A stretch of 64,000 nt of DNA, taken from NCBI GenBank assembly GCA_039621445.1, contig CP154956.1, positions 24,974,743-25,038,742 of the forward strand, in the 5' to 3' direction. This document shows, one piece after another, positions 52,031 through 63,224 of this stretch. Within the stretch, counting starts at the first letter, position 1; each line of letters opens with the position of its first letter. The stretch comes from Euglena gracilis. Its lineage: Eukaryota; Euglenida; Euglenophyceae; Euglenales. The position numbers were made by a program, and so were the translations under genes. The notes below the pieces were generated by a model, which was not told the origin of the DNA, did not search any database, and saw nothing but the letters and a program-made list of their open reading frames with translations.

Positions 52031-55000
52031 TTACGGGTTCAGGATCATGCGATCCGTGGCTCTTTCGGCCACCCGCAGCTGCCGTGCTACTGCGCGGGCC
52101 AGCGTGATGGCCAAGTTTTCAGTCAATTCTTGAAACTTTCGTTGTTTGGATGTTTCATAGTACGAGTTGGTTGCGATGTGGAGGACACCACGGAGGAGTT
52201 TGGAGGCTGCTGGCCCCGTGCACCCCCAGGGGCTAAAGGCTCCAATGTACTCCCATTTGTGGCGGGCGCACAGATCTTCCGCTTGGGATCGTTTGTGCGT
52301 TTCAGCATCCGGTAAAGTACGCTGAACTCGGGTTAAGTTCAGAGGCCATCGTGAGGGTGCCAGCGGGTGTTCGATGGTGACATCCACAGCAAGGTGCTTC
52401 CCTTTGTTCCACCCCAGCAGGAGGAGATCAGCGTCGCGGGTGCCACCCTCACAGCCCTGTTCTTTGCGCAGGGTGATGCCTGAGCGTTGGCAGAGGTCGA
52501 AGATGGCGTCGCGGGCGCAGTTGTGTCTTTCGGTTATGCCATTCCTTCTGCAAGCCAGGAGGTGCTCTCCGAAGGGATCGACCGCGTCACCACACAAGGG
52601 GCACAAGAGCATATCTGTTGTTGGGATGAGGGGTAAACCGGTCCAGAAGCGCAGTAGTCTGTATTCATCTGGTGCTAGGACAGTGTTCACGGACCTGGAC
52701 GGCAGGACGGTCATCCAATTCTGAAGGAAGGCAGAGGACTGACAGCGAAGTCTGGCGATGTCCCGAAGAGGTGCACCCTCCTCCAGGTTTGCCACGCAAA
52801 CGACGTGGAAACGTTCGGCCCACCACGATTGAGTGGAATGATCTGGGGTGGAAGAGGCCAAGGAGGAAGGGTTGGCGATCCAGGAGGCCAGTGGTTCGCT
52901 GTGCGGGCCCAAAGTATCACGGGCTAATTTGGCCACGGGGATGGTGTCCGGTAGCGGGTTCATGCGCCATAGCGGAGGGATATTAAAGCTGGGCGCCCGT
53001 TGGGAAAAACCCACGCAGGCAGCCAGACGGGCAGGTGGTCTCTCCAGCTGGGGGTCTGTGATACCCCACCCTGTCTTGTTGCAGGGCAAGGTGATTTGGT
53101 TCCAATGTAAGGCAGACAGGGGTGCCCCCACGATGTCACAGGCCGCGTGCCGGATGGAATCTGAGATGATTTGCACACTCTGAGTACCGGAGCAGATATT
53201 CGTTTGACGCAGGAGGTGTGTCACGCGACAGCCGTCCAAGCAGTTGCGTAGCAGACAGTGTTGCAGTTGGTAGTCACAGGGTAGTCACAGGGTACCCCAA
53301 GGGACAGGATGCCTGTTCCCGCTCCCCATGGAGTGACTGGGAAGTTTTGTGCGAGGTGTTCTGGAGGGAAGATCTGAAGGACCGGGGGTTTTGGGGTGGC
53401 ACAGGGGACACCTGGTCCCCACAAGGCGCATATAGAGGGGTTGAGGCAGAGCCCGATGGAGCCGAGTGCCGTGGCCAAAGAAGCCGCAAAGGGCAAAACA
53501 TCGACGGCAGGGCCGATGACAGTTCCGTCGTCCAAATACCACGCCTGCCACACCGTGTTAGGCAGGGTGGCCGAAGCCTATTGCAGCGCCTGTTGCAGAC
53601 CCAAGGCAAAGGCAATGGGCCCACAGGTGTCCCCCTGATGGACGCCGGTCCTGCTGTGACAGATCACTTCGCAGTGGCAAAGAAGCGGGACATCTTCCCC
53701 GTACGAGAAGCGGAGCCAATTGTAGAGGGACGGGCACAGGTCCAGGGAAGCCTGTAGGAAGGTGGATCGATTAATGGTGCTGAAGGCATTGGATACATCG
53801 GCCTGAAAAATGACCCAGTCGCCATCCGTTGGAAAGGAGGATATGGCGGCCTGTATCGCAAGCCCCACTGTCTCCGCACCGTACCGAACTCCCACTCCAA
53901 ATTGCATCGGGAACAGCTGAGATGTTTCTGTTTTGCATTGCGGATGTCGCAAAAGCATTTTTCCAATGAAACGGCGGAGGCAATCCCCCACGGCGATCGG
54001 GCGCAGCCCACCGTCCTGTTTTGTGAGTGGGATCAGGTTGGATGTCCCAAAGATGATCGATGCATTTGTTGGTAGAGAGCCCTCCCAGGCCCTCTGAGCA
54101 AGGGATCCCAAGGCGGTGTGTAGGGGGCCTGCGCCTGCCTCGCGGTCCAACAGGTCCCGAAGGTGTTGAGGACGCATACCAGATGGGCCGGGGGCGCTGC
54201 CGCGGAGGAAAGAGGCCGCGGCTTCCTGCACAATTGAAGTCCAGTTGAAGTCAGAAGCCTGTGGAATGTTGCCTACCCCAGGCAGCGGCAAACTGGCGCG
54301 GACAGGAGCCCCCGGTTGATGGAGCGAAAGAAGTTTCTCCAGAACTGCTGGGTCCTCGGAGGATGCTACGGGCAGACAGGTGAGGGCGTCCACGGCCTTG
54401 CCGAGAGCCCCTTCTTCAACCAGACCGCGCACCCGGTCCAGCAGACCGCGCACCACAGAGTCCGAAGTAGAGTTAGAGGGATTCGCACGAGTGGAGGGAC
54501 GCTTCCGCCGTCCGTCAGAACGAATGGGATCAAACAGGGCTCCAACCTCCCCTGCATGCCATTGGGAGAGTCTCTTCTCCAGGAGGCAATGTAACGTGCG
54601 TTGATGGAAAGACGAGTTTTTGGGAGGGGCACCAAGAACCAGATTCGGAAACATGAACAGGCGGTGTAGGGATTCCCAGGTTTGTGAGCGGAGAAAGGTC
54701 TGAATGGCAGATGCCAAGGCGTCAGAGATCGCGTGACGACATGACAAGGGAATACGTCGGAGAGTGGGGCAGTTGGTGGAGAGAACCACCTGCAGATTAG
54801 GCTGCAGTTCTGGACACGGGTGGGAAAGAGGAGTGCCGTCCCCAACAGGCTGGTTCGATGAGGAGGGAAGGGGGGAGGAGGGGTGGGAGGAAGCATGGGT
54901 GGCCGAGGCATCCTGGTGGAGGCATTGGAAGCGTTCCCTGGCCCGCAGTAAGGTTCGACAGACGGCGCAAATCGTCGTGGCAGTGGCCAGCAGAAAGTCG

Positions 55001-55485
55001 TTGTTGGGTATTCATCCTGCCGCGACGTGTTGAGAGACGTGAGATAGGACCTGAGACCGGGTCATGGTTGTCCGTGAGCGTGGACAATCAGCAAAAGGGC
55101 AGGTGTCATGTGAAGCAAAGGAAAATTCCAGACCAGCGTTAGACGGCGGGTCTGGTTGCAGCGTCGATGCTGCCGGGGAGGATGGTGTGGGGGAGAGGGA
55201 GTCCAAAGCCATTTCCTGAGATAAACCTGTGTGGGGTACAGAGGGTGTGGGGGCGTGTGGTTCCCGACTCTGGCGTGTCTTTTTGGCGGAGTCTCGATTG
55301 GCGCTGGGCCCAGGATTACTTCCAATGTCGCCGCAGGAGAGCAATGCAAAACCTCTGCCGGAACGCAGAAGGGCGGACAGAGAGGAAAAGGTCGGCAGCC
55401 AGCTATCCCGAACAGAGGTGTGGAGGCGGAAGGCACATCGAGTGAACGCAGGGCGTGGCGGAACTGTTGCCCGGCGCGGTAGCAC
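52031..55485 (-). pseudogene. Retrotransposon ORF2: 2A-like, zinc finger, RT, CCHC, endonuclease
   Basis: From the Met at 55,485 the N terminus contains ALLSCGDIGSNPGPS (2A-like, about 55,303-55,347) and a C2H2 finger CPFADC...SHVSQH (about 55,024-55,100). A TGA interrupts at 55,012-55,014. A second Cys pair (ICAVCRTLL) follows, then the reverse transcriptase. Landmarks are PLTKQDGGLRPIAVGDCLRR, the catalytic FQADVSNAFSTI (about 53,782-53,808), HQGDTCGPIAF, a TAG at 53,578-53,580 and WYLDDGTVIG (YLDD at 53,527-53,538). An 11-bp duplication at 53,270-53,291 shifts the frame. The C-terminal part (52,031-53,239) is open, with CPLCGDAVDPFGEHLLAC and the endonuclease core RDADLLL...AVDVTIEHPLAPSR. 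Confidence 0.9.
53270..53291. repeat. 11-bp tandem duplication that breaks ORF2 of copy B
   Basis: GTAGTCACAGG occurs twice directly in tandem. Eleven bases are not a multiple of three. The reading frame changes exactly here between the YLDD part and the CCHC/endonuclease part. Confidence 0.85.
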
Positions 55486-55924
55486 AGAAGAGCAGAGCCA
55501 CGGCCAATGCCACTCCTTACAGGAGGTGCACGGTACCGGGGGTGGGAAGCGGGTGTCCCACAGTTTGTGCTCATACTAGACAAATAGGCGGCCCCGGAAG
55601 GCCAAAACCGGGGACGAGGTGTGTTGGGTTACCCATTTGAAAGACTTGTGCCAGTCTACAAGGGAATCAGGAAAAATTGGCGGCATTGGTAATGAGGGGG
55701 GGAGCAAGGGGGGGGAGGATGCGGAGGGGCACATCTTTGAAGCTGTCGGAAGCCGATGGATAAGAAGAATCAAGGTTTGCCATTGGGGAGGAGGGAGAGG
55801 ATGGATCCCGAATCGTCGATGGAGAGACGGGGGGGGAGGAGCATGGAATCGGATGCCAAAGCGAGGAAGTGGTGCCGGGTGGGATGATCTGAAGGGCATA
55901 CAAGCAAGAGATGGCCCCCTTCCG

Positions 55925-58313
55925 TCAGAAGTTTACGGAAGACGAGGGAAGGAGCGAGAACGGAGGGTTGACCCAGATAGGGCGCGACCTGCTCAAATCC
56001 TGGAGGAAAGAATACTGGTGTTTGTCCCAGAAGGCTGGGCACTGACTGTTGTGCGGCGCCGCAAAGGCGTCAATAATCGGGGGGGAGGAAGGCGAAAGCT
56101 TATGGACGGCGACACGGAACCAGCCAGGTTCGAGCATGTAGTCATCCGTGAGAGGCAATCCGGTACCGGGGGCTCCCACTGGGAGGAGGGGGGATTCTGG
56201 CCGAGTTGGGCCGCCCTGGGTCGAAGCACCCACAGGTGGTGGTGGTGGTGGTGAACACACGGGGGGACGGTGTGGCGGTATCAACAGATACCCCTGCCCC
56301 GCATATGAACCACCGGGGTTTGTGTGGGGGGGGCCGGCGACGTGATGCACTTCGGTAACATTCATGAGAGCGGGTTGGTCTTCAGGACCTGGAAAGGCGG
56401 GAGACGGACTGTCGGTAGGGGTAGCCAGGTTTTCTGCTGTACAGCAGGAAGTGTGGGTTGAAAGAAGGAGGAGCGTTTTCCGAAGGGAGGAGGTCTGATG
56501 TAGTTTGAACAGACAAAGCGTGCAGAGGAAGAATCTCCCCTCCGTTGGGCGGAATAGAAAGTTGCCCCAGCGACGCAGCCAAATTTGTGCGGCCACAAAA
56601 TTCCTGCTCCGCGCATATTTCCTGTGCCGCAGGCAGATGGTCCAAAAACGTGCGGATTGGCTACGCCAATGACTAAAGTACACCCCCTTGGGGAGCGCGG
56701 GCTGGGAGGCTGACCAGCGTCGCAGCGACGCGATGGTCAGGGGCACGCGCCGGCCGCCGAAGGATACCGGCCCGGAAAAATCCTCCCCCCCCCCGTTGTA
56801 CGACACATTTCCAGGCGAAAGCAAGACCACTGGAGACGGTTCCTGGACACCCGATGATGATTGGTCCGAGAGGGACGGATTACCCAGATGGCTTGTGGGG
56901 CAGCCATCACCGTCCCCGTCCCCCCCCCCCCCCGGCTCCGAGGCTGAGGGGACGGGGCTCGGCCGGAGAAGGGGCAGGACAGGGGGCAGGGCGGGTGTTC
57001 GCCCGAAGGCCAGGGCTGGGCCGGCAGCCGGGGGGAGGGCGGAAAATTGCACCGAAAAAACCGTGCAGTCTTCCGAGCCCTGGCCTTCCCACAGAAGTGC
57101 CTGCTGCAGGGCCGGTGGAAGGCGATGCCAAGTCTGTATTGGAATGGGCCCATACCGACTCGGCAGAGCCATCGCGGACCAGCTCCGGGGCACCACGACT
57201 TTAATCTGGGCGCCCCCGACCGGGCCAGGCAGGCCAGGGGTGGTGGAGGGGGGGGGCAGGGCAGGAGGGAGACCAGGAGGGGGAGGGGGCAGCTGAAAAT
57301 GGGGAAGAGGGGGCTGAGAGGGGGTGCTGTCACCAGAGCCCGTTTTGGGTGTGTCAAAAACAGATCTTGCGACATTTTTGGAAACAGGACGGGGAGGACC
57401 AAACCCAGAACCTTGGTCTTTTGATGAGCCAACACTGGGAGGACCAAACCCAGAACCCAGGACATTTGTTGAGCCAACACTGGGAGAGCCAAATCCAAGA
57501 CCAAACCCAGAACCTTGAAGAGCCAACACTGGGAGAGCCAAAACCAGGAACAGGAGCATTTTGTGCAATCAAAATTATGGCTGCCAGAGCCATTTGCTGC
57601 AGAACTCCTTTGTCCAAAATTCAAAATTTGTCCAACATTCCTGGATTTGAATTTTTTTCCAATGAACCCCACCCCAGACAAAGGCACAACAGGGGCAGGA
57701 GGAGCCACAGGGACCTTGTGACCAGTTTGCTGGGGGGGTGCTGTGTGCCACAGTGGGGGGGCCAGATCCCAGCAAATCAGGTACATGGGCACATTTTGGG
57801 TGGAAGAGGGAGTGATTGGGCTCACAGGGGGGGGGGGAAGAACACATTGAAACAGAGATGGGGGCAAATTGGGGGAAGAGGGGGCAGAGGGAGCAACGTG
57901 ACAACCAGCCGAAGCTGGGATCTGGTCAGTAGAGGGCTGCGACAAAGGGGGGGGGCAGTCGCTGTTAAACGTTTCAGCTGTTCTCTTAATTCATCTTCTT
58001 CTGAGTTCTGTTTCTTTTCTTGTACCTTCATTTTGGCTTGTAATTGTTTCAGCTCCATGTGCAAATTGAAGATTGTTCGATGTCGCTTGTCAGGCCGTTT
58101 GCTTTTGCCCTTCAGCACTGCTCTGGACTGCTCCTCTGGCTGCCTTGGAGGGGGTGGCGGTACCTCATTGACACTCTGTACTGAAGCCGGACTGAGGGTA
58201 ATGTCCATTGGGTCTTCGACATCATCCACAGTAATCTCAGTAGTGGTATCTTCAGACCCCACCAGGGGCTTTGCATTGACCGACATGATATGCGAATGAA
58301 AAAACATAGACAC
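55925..58313 (-). pseudogene. Possible ORF1 of copy B, with an RNase H-tail / NPPF domain
   Basis: From 58,313 the first part reads MSMFFHSHIMSVNAKPLVG, an acidic segment and a coiled coil (HMELKQLQAKMKVQEKKQ). After frame changes comes a long Pro/Gly-rich region with tandem repeats (57,397-57,552). Near the end, LEPGWFRVAVHKL, PIIDAFAAPHNSQCPAFW and RPIWVNPPFSLLP form the same domain order as the 651-1049 remnant. After another frameshift FRKLLTEGGHLLLVCPSDHP follows (about 55,890-55,960). This 'DAFA...NPPFSLL...LLLVCP' block is normally found downstream of RNase H in DIRS/Ty3-type elements. Here it lies directly upstream of a non-LTR ORF2. Confidence 0.5.
57397..57552 (-). repeat. Short tandem repeats in the ORF1-like region
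   Basis: The plus strand repeats 'gagccaacactgggag' and 'accaaacccagaacc' three times each with variable spacing. The coded unit is G-S-G-F-G-P-P-S-V-G-S. Confidence 0.8.
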
Positions 58314-58859
58314 TCAGAAAGTTTAAAAAAAAGGGAAATGCTACAGCTTTTCACGGTGGGTAGCGCAGCTTCACCCAGACCGTGCCCCGGGCCCAGGGAA
58401 ACGTCTCTTTTGGCCCTCACCACAAGGATAACCTCCTCATGACTCCCTGTGCGCTCACAGGTCAGCAGTAGCTATACTGAGGGGTTTACAAAGAGGTGTT
58501 CTGTGACATGGGTAAAGGTCAGTGGAAAATGAGCGAGGCTCATCTTCAATATATAAAGAGCAAGGGGGGGGCGTGTGTGTTGAGCTGTGCTGCCTCCTTT
58601 GGCGTGTGTGTGTGTCATGTAGGGTTTCACGTGACTGTCACGGTTTGCCTGAAGGTGAGTATCCACAGATCCGATGAGTTAGGTGAGGGCCTGTTTGTGT
58701 ACGCCTGAAGGGTACCAAAGTTTGGACTCAGGGCCATTGTTAGTAGGTAGACAATGGTTTCTGGTTCAGGCCCGTGGGCCGGCTAAGAGCTCCTGACGAT
58801 GGTTGGTAAGTGTCGGTGGGCATTCGGTGGTTAGGGTGTCCAAGAAAGTGCTGACGTGT
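58314..58859. other. Stretch upstream of copy B
   Basis: No gene is recognised. If copy B is full length, its 5' UTR and promoter lie here on the minus strand. The 58.3-58.5 kb segment reads as ordinary unique sequence. Confidence 0.35.
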
Positions 58860-59144
58860 CCAGGGGCACATCCCAGAAGGGTCTGCCACGATCTTACCAA
58901 CTGTGGTTTCCTCCCGGAACGGGATGCCCCTGTGGGCACCAACCCAACCGGCAACCGAGCTCCTGTACGACCACCTCGAAGCCAGCTGGCCCCTCTGCTA
59001 ATCTCCTTGCCCCTGCCTTGCCACCACACACATCCATACCGCCCATGGGCTGCGCCCATCTGTACATAGCCCCCCCTCCCTTGAAACCTGACAAACCCAG
59101 TAGGCTGTGCCACTGGTCGGTGGACTCGGTTCGCCCCACCACCG
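58860..59144 (+). mobile_element. 3'-end fragment of the same retrotransposon family
   Basis: Only the 3' terminal block (59,060-59,144) is firmly identified. The sequence before it (58,860-59,059) is compatible with 3' UTR. The fragment ends at CACCACCG, and copy C's coding sequence begins within about 50-60 bp. Confidence 0.55.
59060..59144 (+). ncRNA. Conserved 3' terminal RNA block, third copy
   Basis: CTGTACATAGCC, about 26 variable bases, CCCAGTAGGCTGTGCCACTG, GGTCGGTGGACTCGG and TTCGCCCCACCACCG. The final G is where similarity to the other two copies ends. Confidence 0.7.
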
Positions 59145-59189
59145 TACATTCTTCTTTTTACTGTGGTTTCCTTGCTTCCACTGCCTTCG

Positions 59190-61330
59190 CCGGCCGGGCA
59201 ATGGGGCTCTCATGCAACAAGCTCTAACGGACTTCTGCATCAAGTGGGACAAAGGTGAAATCCCGCAACCACATTCTCCCATTTGGTGTTTAGCCTCACT
59301 GACAGCACTCACCAAAGAAGGGGGAGGGATACGACCAATCGCCGTCGGGGAAACAGTGAGAAGAGTCGCCGGAAAAACAATTCTGAAGCACCCGCAAGTT
59401 CGCAAGGAATTGGAGTCATTCCTACCAACACAATTGGAACTGGGGGTACCAAACGCTACAGAGTAGGCGTACAACACACTGTACAAGCACTGCAAGCACC
59501 CTTAAATTGGGCGCTCTTGCAGGTGGACTTATGCAACGCCTTCAACTATGCACACAGAACCCAAATGCTGAAAATGGCCGCTGAAAGAACACCTTCGTGC
59601 TGGAATTATCTTTGCACAGCATATGCACAACCAGCCCCCTTATTCTGCAGAGATAAACTCCTCACCTCCCAGCAGGGCACACACCAGGGATGCCCCATGG
59701 GCCCAATCGGGTTCTCATTGGTCCTACAGGAGCTGGCGGAAAAAATACGGACCGACACAGGACTCTTATGGAGTGGTTGGTACTTAGACGACGGGGTGCT
59801 CATCGGCCAACCCGAAAGCATTCACGCCGCAGTGCAGCTTCTGAAAGACATTGGACCGTCAGTGGGGCTACATCTCAATCCACAAAAATGCATTACATGG
59901 GGGCCCTGTGGAGCAGACATTGCAACCAAACATAACATGACACACAAACCCTGGCAGCCGGGGGAAGGCATTAAAGTGTTGGGGCTTCCGGTGGGATTCC
60001 CGAACAGAACAACCTTCTTGGACAACTCCTGGGCGGCAGCACAAGAGGACCTGGAAAGTCTCATCGACAAAACCACCAGTTTGGGGGACAGCCAGATTTC
60101 ACATCATTTACTGCGTAACTCTGCTGATGGCTGCAGAATAACACACCTCCTCCGAGGGACGGATTCACAACCTCTGTCCCAAAGTATCAAACAATGCTCG
60201 GAGACGATCATCAAAGGCTTTGAGGACATCCTTGGAGCGGCCCTCACAACCCACCAGAGACAGCAAGTTTGCACTCCTTTGCGCATCGGGGGATGCGGCA
60301 TCAAGGACCCTTGCCTCATCCAGGGACCATCACGACTTGCACCCCTCGCCAAATTCTATGCCAAAGGCAGCACCGTGATACAGCTACCCCTCTACGCAGC
60401 CAAAGTCAATCACGCGTGCGTTCAAAATGCCGTGCGGAACACTGCAGACATTCACCGGGCCCAATGTGAGCCCCTTGCAACGATGGCTCGACAACCCTGA
60501 CGACATCAGATTGGCGGATAATGATCAGCAATCACAACACTGGTGGACGATCCACCTTCATCGGGCCTCCCTTGACAAACTCTACTCCGCCAGCTCACCG
60601 CGGGACCAAGCCAGACTGTCGGAGACACAGAACGGATTGGGGTCAGCTTGGATGAGAGCAACACCCCTAGCCTCACTTCAAACAAACCTATCATCAGAGG
60701 AATATATCCTCTCATTGAAGTGGTGGCTTGGAGTGCCCTTTTGTTGGATGCCAAAGATTCCCCCAAGTGCCCGGGATGTGATGCAGCAGTGGATGAGTGG
60801 GGAGACCACCTGCTCTGTTGTCTGCGCAACAACTACTCTGAAAGACACAACGCCCGACAGGACAAACTGTTTGAGATCTTGAGGACTTCTGGACAAGGGG
60901 TAACCAAAGAAGTACAGATCCCGAATCAACTAGATCAACACCTAAGGCCAGCCGATCTGCTCCTATCTGCCTGGAACAACGGCCAACCCACCGCACTCGA
61001 CCTGAAAATCGTCCACAGCCGGCAAAATGCCAATCGACAAAGCAAAGAAAAGGGGAAAGTGCTTCTAAAACAAAAAGAGAAACACAAACACGACAAATAC
61101 GACGAGCCCTGCCAAAAGGCAGGATGGAGCTTCACCACAGCCGCCTTTGGCACATGGGGTGGCTGGGACCAGAGGGAGCCAAGAACATCAAACGAATACT
61201 ACAAAGAGCTGCCTCCCGGCAAGAGGGAGAGCAGCGCCAGAGCAAAGCAAACGAACTGCAGGAACAATTGTCTATACCCCTAACGAGGCAAATAGCCAAA
61301 ATCCTGGCGACCAAGGCACGCATACCCTGA
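59190..61330 (+). pseudogene. Retrotransposon copy C: RT + CCHC + endonuclease, 5'-truncated
   Basis: It starts inside the reverse transcriptase (LTALTKEGGGIRPIAVGETV) with no zinc-finger or 2A region, so the 5' end is lost. Frame changes occur near 59,460, 60,480, 60,735 and 61,160. Landmarks are the catalytic VDLCNAFNYAHR (about 59,524-59,556), HQGCPMGPIGFSL, WYLDDGVLIG (YLDD at 59,781-59,792), LLRNSADGCRITHLLRG, the knuckle CPGCDAAVDEWGDHLLCC (about 60,768-60,822) and the endonuclease core RPADLLL...TALDLKIVHSR. In frame 2 the tail IKRILQRAASRQEGEQRQ runs to a TGA at 61,328-61,330. It is clearly diverged from B, so it is a related family or subfamily. Confidence 0.88.
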
Positions 61331-62640
61331 ACAACAGCGGGCACGTCTGGGAGGAGCACACCAAGACCGAAAAACGTACACACAAAAGCCACCAAGCAAA
61401 AACCACCCATAGACACCTAAAACGACCCGCGCCAAGAGTACACCCCCGGAAGGAACACCCACTCCCCCGGGCTTCCTCCCGCCCGTCGTACAGCTGACAC
61501 ACCACCCCTCTGTACGGTGCGCTTCACCGCCCCTTCCTTTGCACCTTACTCCCGGCTCTCCCCCCTCACACCCTGAGAACCTGCTACGTACATTACTCTC
61601 ACCCTGACAGGACTTCGGGTCGGAGTGATCGTCCTAGGCCGCGTCCTTCTCACTGTGGTTTCCACAGTGGTGCGACCGTCACAGAACCCACTCTGCAGAT
61701 ATCCTACAGAGCTGGGACGCACCTGGTACACATCCCTCTCACAGGGCTACATCCGATTTCCTTCATGGACCAGGGATTCCCAGGTCCAGTCAGGATATCT
61801 GACGCTTCCCGGGTGGGGTTCACTTCTACTCCATTTGGTGTCTCTCCTTTCCGCACAGTGGCATCCACCCAAACCCCAAAAACGCGCAAAAGGTTAGCCG
61901 CGTTTCGCGGTTACCTATTAGCCGTTTCGGCTTAGGTGGGGTGTGAAAAGCCCACTGTGGGAAACGGGGCTGGCAGGTTTCCTGTCAAAGTATCCCATCC
62001 ACCAACTTTGGGTGTGCCAAAGGCACGCGGGGTTGGTCAGGCGTATTCGCTGAAAACCCGAGGGGAGAGGTGTGGAAGGGGGGGGGGTAGGCTCCTATCC
62101 TGGTCATACCCGGATAGGGCTCCTAGGCGGTCATATCCACACTAGGAAACAAAATCCTACTTATAGAACCGACTGCTGGCGACAGCTTTGCGGGGGTGGG
62201 GAGAAAGTAGAGAGGAGAGGGGGGCTGGCTTAGGCCAAAACGGATTTTATGCTGTCTGGCAGCCTTAAGGGCCTTAGGGCTGAAAAGTGACAAGTTGGCC
62301 TATTATTACGGCGTGCGCGCTGTGTGCTGTGTGTCACTTAGCGGCTTGACAGGTTTCCCGGCTGCCAAGGTCTTCACAGCGGCAGCTCCTTCACGACGTG
62401 ATAAGAGGCGCTTACCTCCTGCAGACGGTTCCGTCCGCACGGCCAATGTTGGAGGGGGGGGGGCTCATGGATGCTTCCATCCAGAGCTCGTTACAGACCT
62501 GGGTTCATCCCAAGGTTGCTTGGCGATTTCCGCTATCAGTGTATACTTCTCCAGGGGTGTCCAGGCTCCATGAAGGCGATTACGTTACATGGGGTCTGGT
62601 AATGCCGTTTCGGCATTATATCCTTTCCAACCGCCAGTAA
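61331..62640. other. No gene recognised downstream of copy C
   Basis: The first part should be the 3' UTR of copy C. It does not contain the CACCACCG block of copies A and B. Small hairpins are visible (AGCCGCGTTTCGCGGTTA and AGCCGTTTCGGCT near 61,897-61,935), as is a palindromic 'ccgtttcggcattatatcc' near 62,610. Confidence 0.4.
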
Positions 62641-63097
62641 TCATGGCGGGAGTCCAGGGGATCTTCCACCAGGACAATTTGGAATTGCTGTGGTGGTTGC
62701 CTGTCCACAAGCCAGGTTTCTGGCGATTCGTAGTCGAAATCAGGTGCCACCCAGTCCCGAACCCATCCTTCGGGGACTGTGTGCTTGGTTGCACTCGCTC
62801 TTTTCGCGAGGAACCACTGCAGCTTCTCCCAGAACTTCCTCCACCTTGCACAAAAAGTACAAGGAATTTATCAAGTACTCCAACCTCAAGCATGACGACT
62901 ACCGCCACACGGGAATGGCCCGTGGGTGGCAGATCGACAGTGGGGCGATCCTCCTCGCTGCTGAGGAAGCAGGGGTAAGATTACCTTACCTCTGGGAGAC
63001 AGCGGACAGGGAAAAGATACTTTTCCGTCTGTTCAAAACCCAGGACCAAAATGGTCGCTGGTGCCTGCCACAATGGCCACCCGAAACCACGGGTTGA
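62641..63097 (+). pseudogene. Coding-like remnant, unidentified
   Basis: Plus-strand frames read VQGIFHQDNLELLWWLPVHK and, after a frame change near 62,840, KYKEFIKYSNLKHDDYRHT, GMARGWQIDSGAILLAAEEA and TADREKILFRLFKTQDQNG, ending with a stop at 63,095-63,097. Composition is protein-like, but I recognise no family. The minus strand is also partly open (FWEKLQWFLAKRASATKHT), so the strand is not certain. Confidence 0.3.
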
Positions 63098-63224
63098 CCT
63101 GCAAAGACTGGCTTGGGGCCGTATTACGACCCCATACAGTCCGCGCGGAATGTGCACATCACATGCCCATTGACCCCCACCCGGGGAATGCCCCGCAGGT
63201 GTCAGCCAATCACCCACGGATGAA

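Larger units (their letters stand above)
51815..58313 (-). mobile_element. Non-LTR retrotransposon copy B (long, broken)
   Basis: Reading on the minus strand: a possible ORF1 (about 58.3-55.6 kb), ORF2 (55,485-52,031), a short 3' UTR and the conserved 3' block ending at 51,815. ORF2 carries, in order, a 2A-like peptide, a C2H2 finger, reverse transcriptase, a CCHC knuckle and a restriction-like endonuclease. That domain order is typical of site-directed elements related to R2, NeSL and CRE. It is disabled by two in-frame stops and at least one frameshift. Whether the 55.6-58.3 kb part belongs to the same element is an inference from strand and adjacency. Confidence 0.8.

Noticed and set aside
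51768-53757. Plus-strand frames of 100-180 codons opposite retrotransposon ORF2
   Set aside because: They lie antisense to the clear RT and endonuclease domains on the minus strand.
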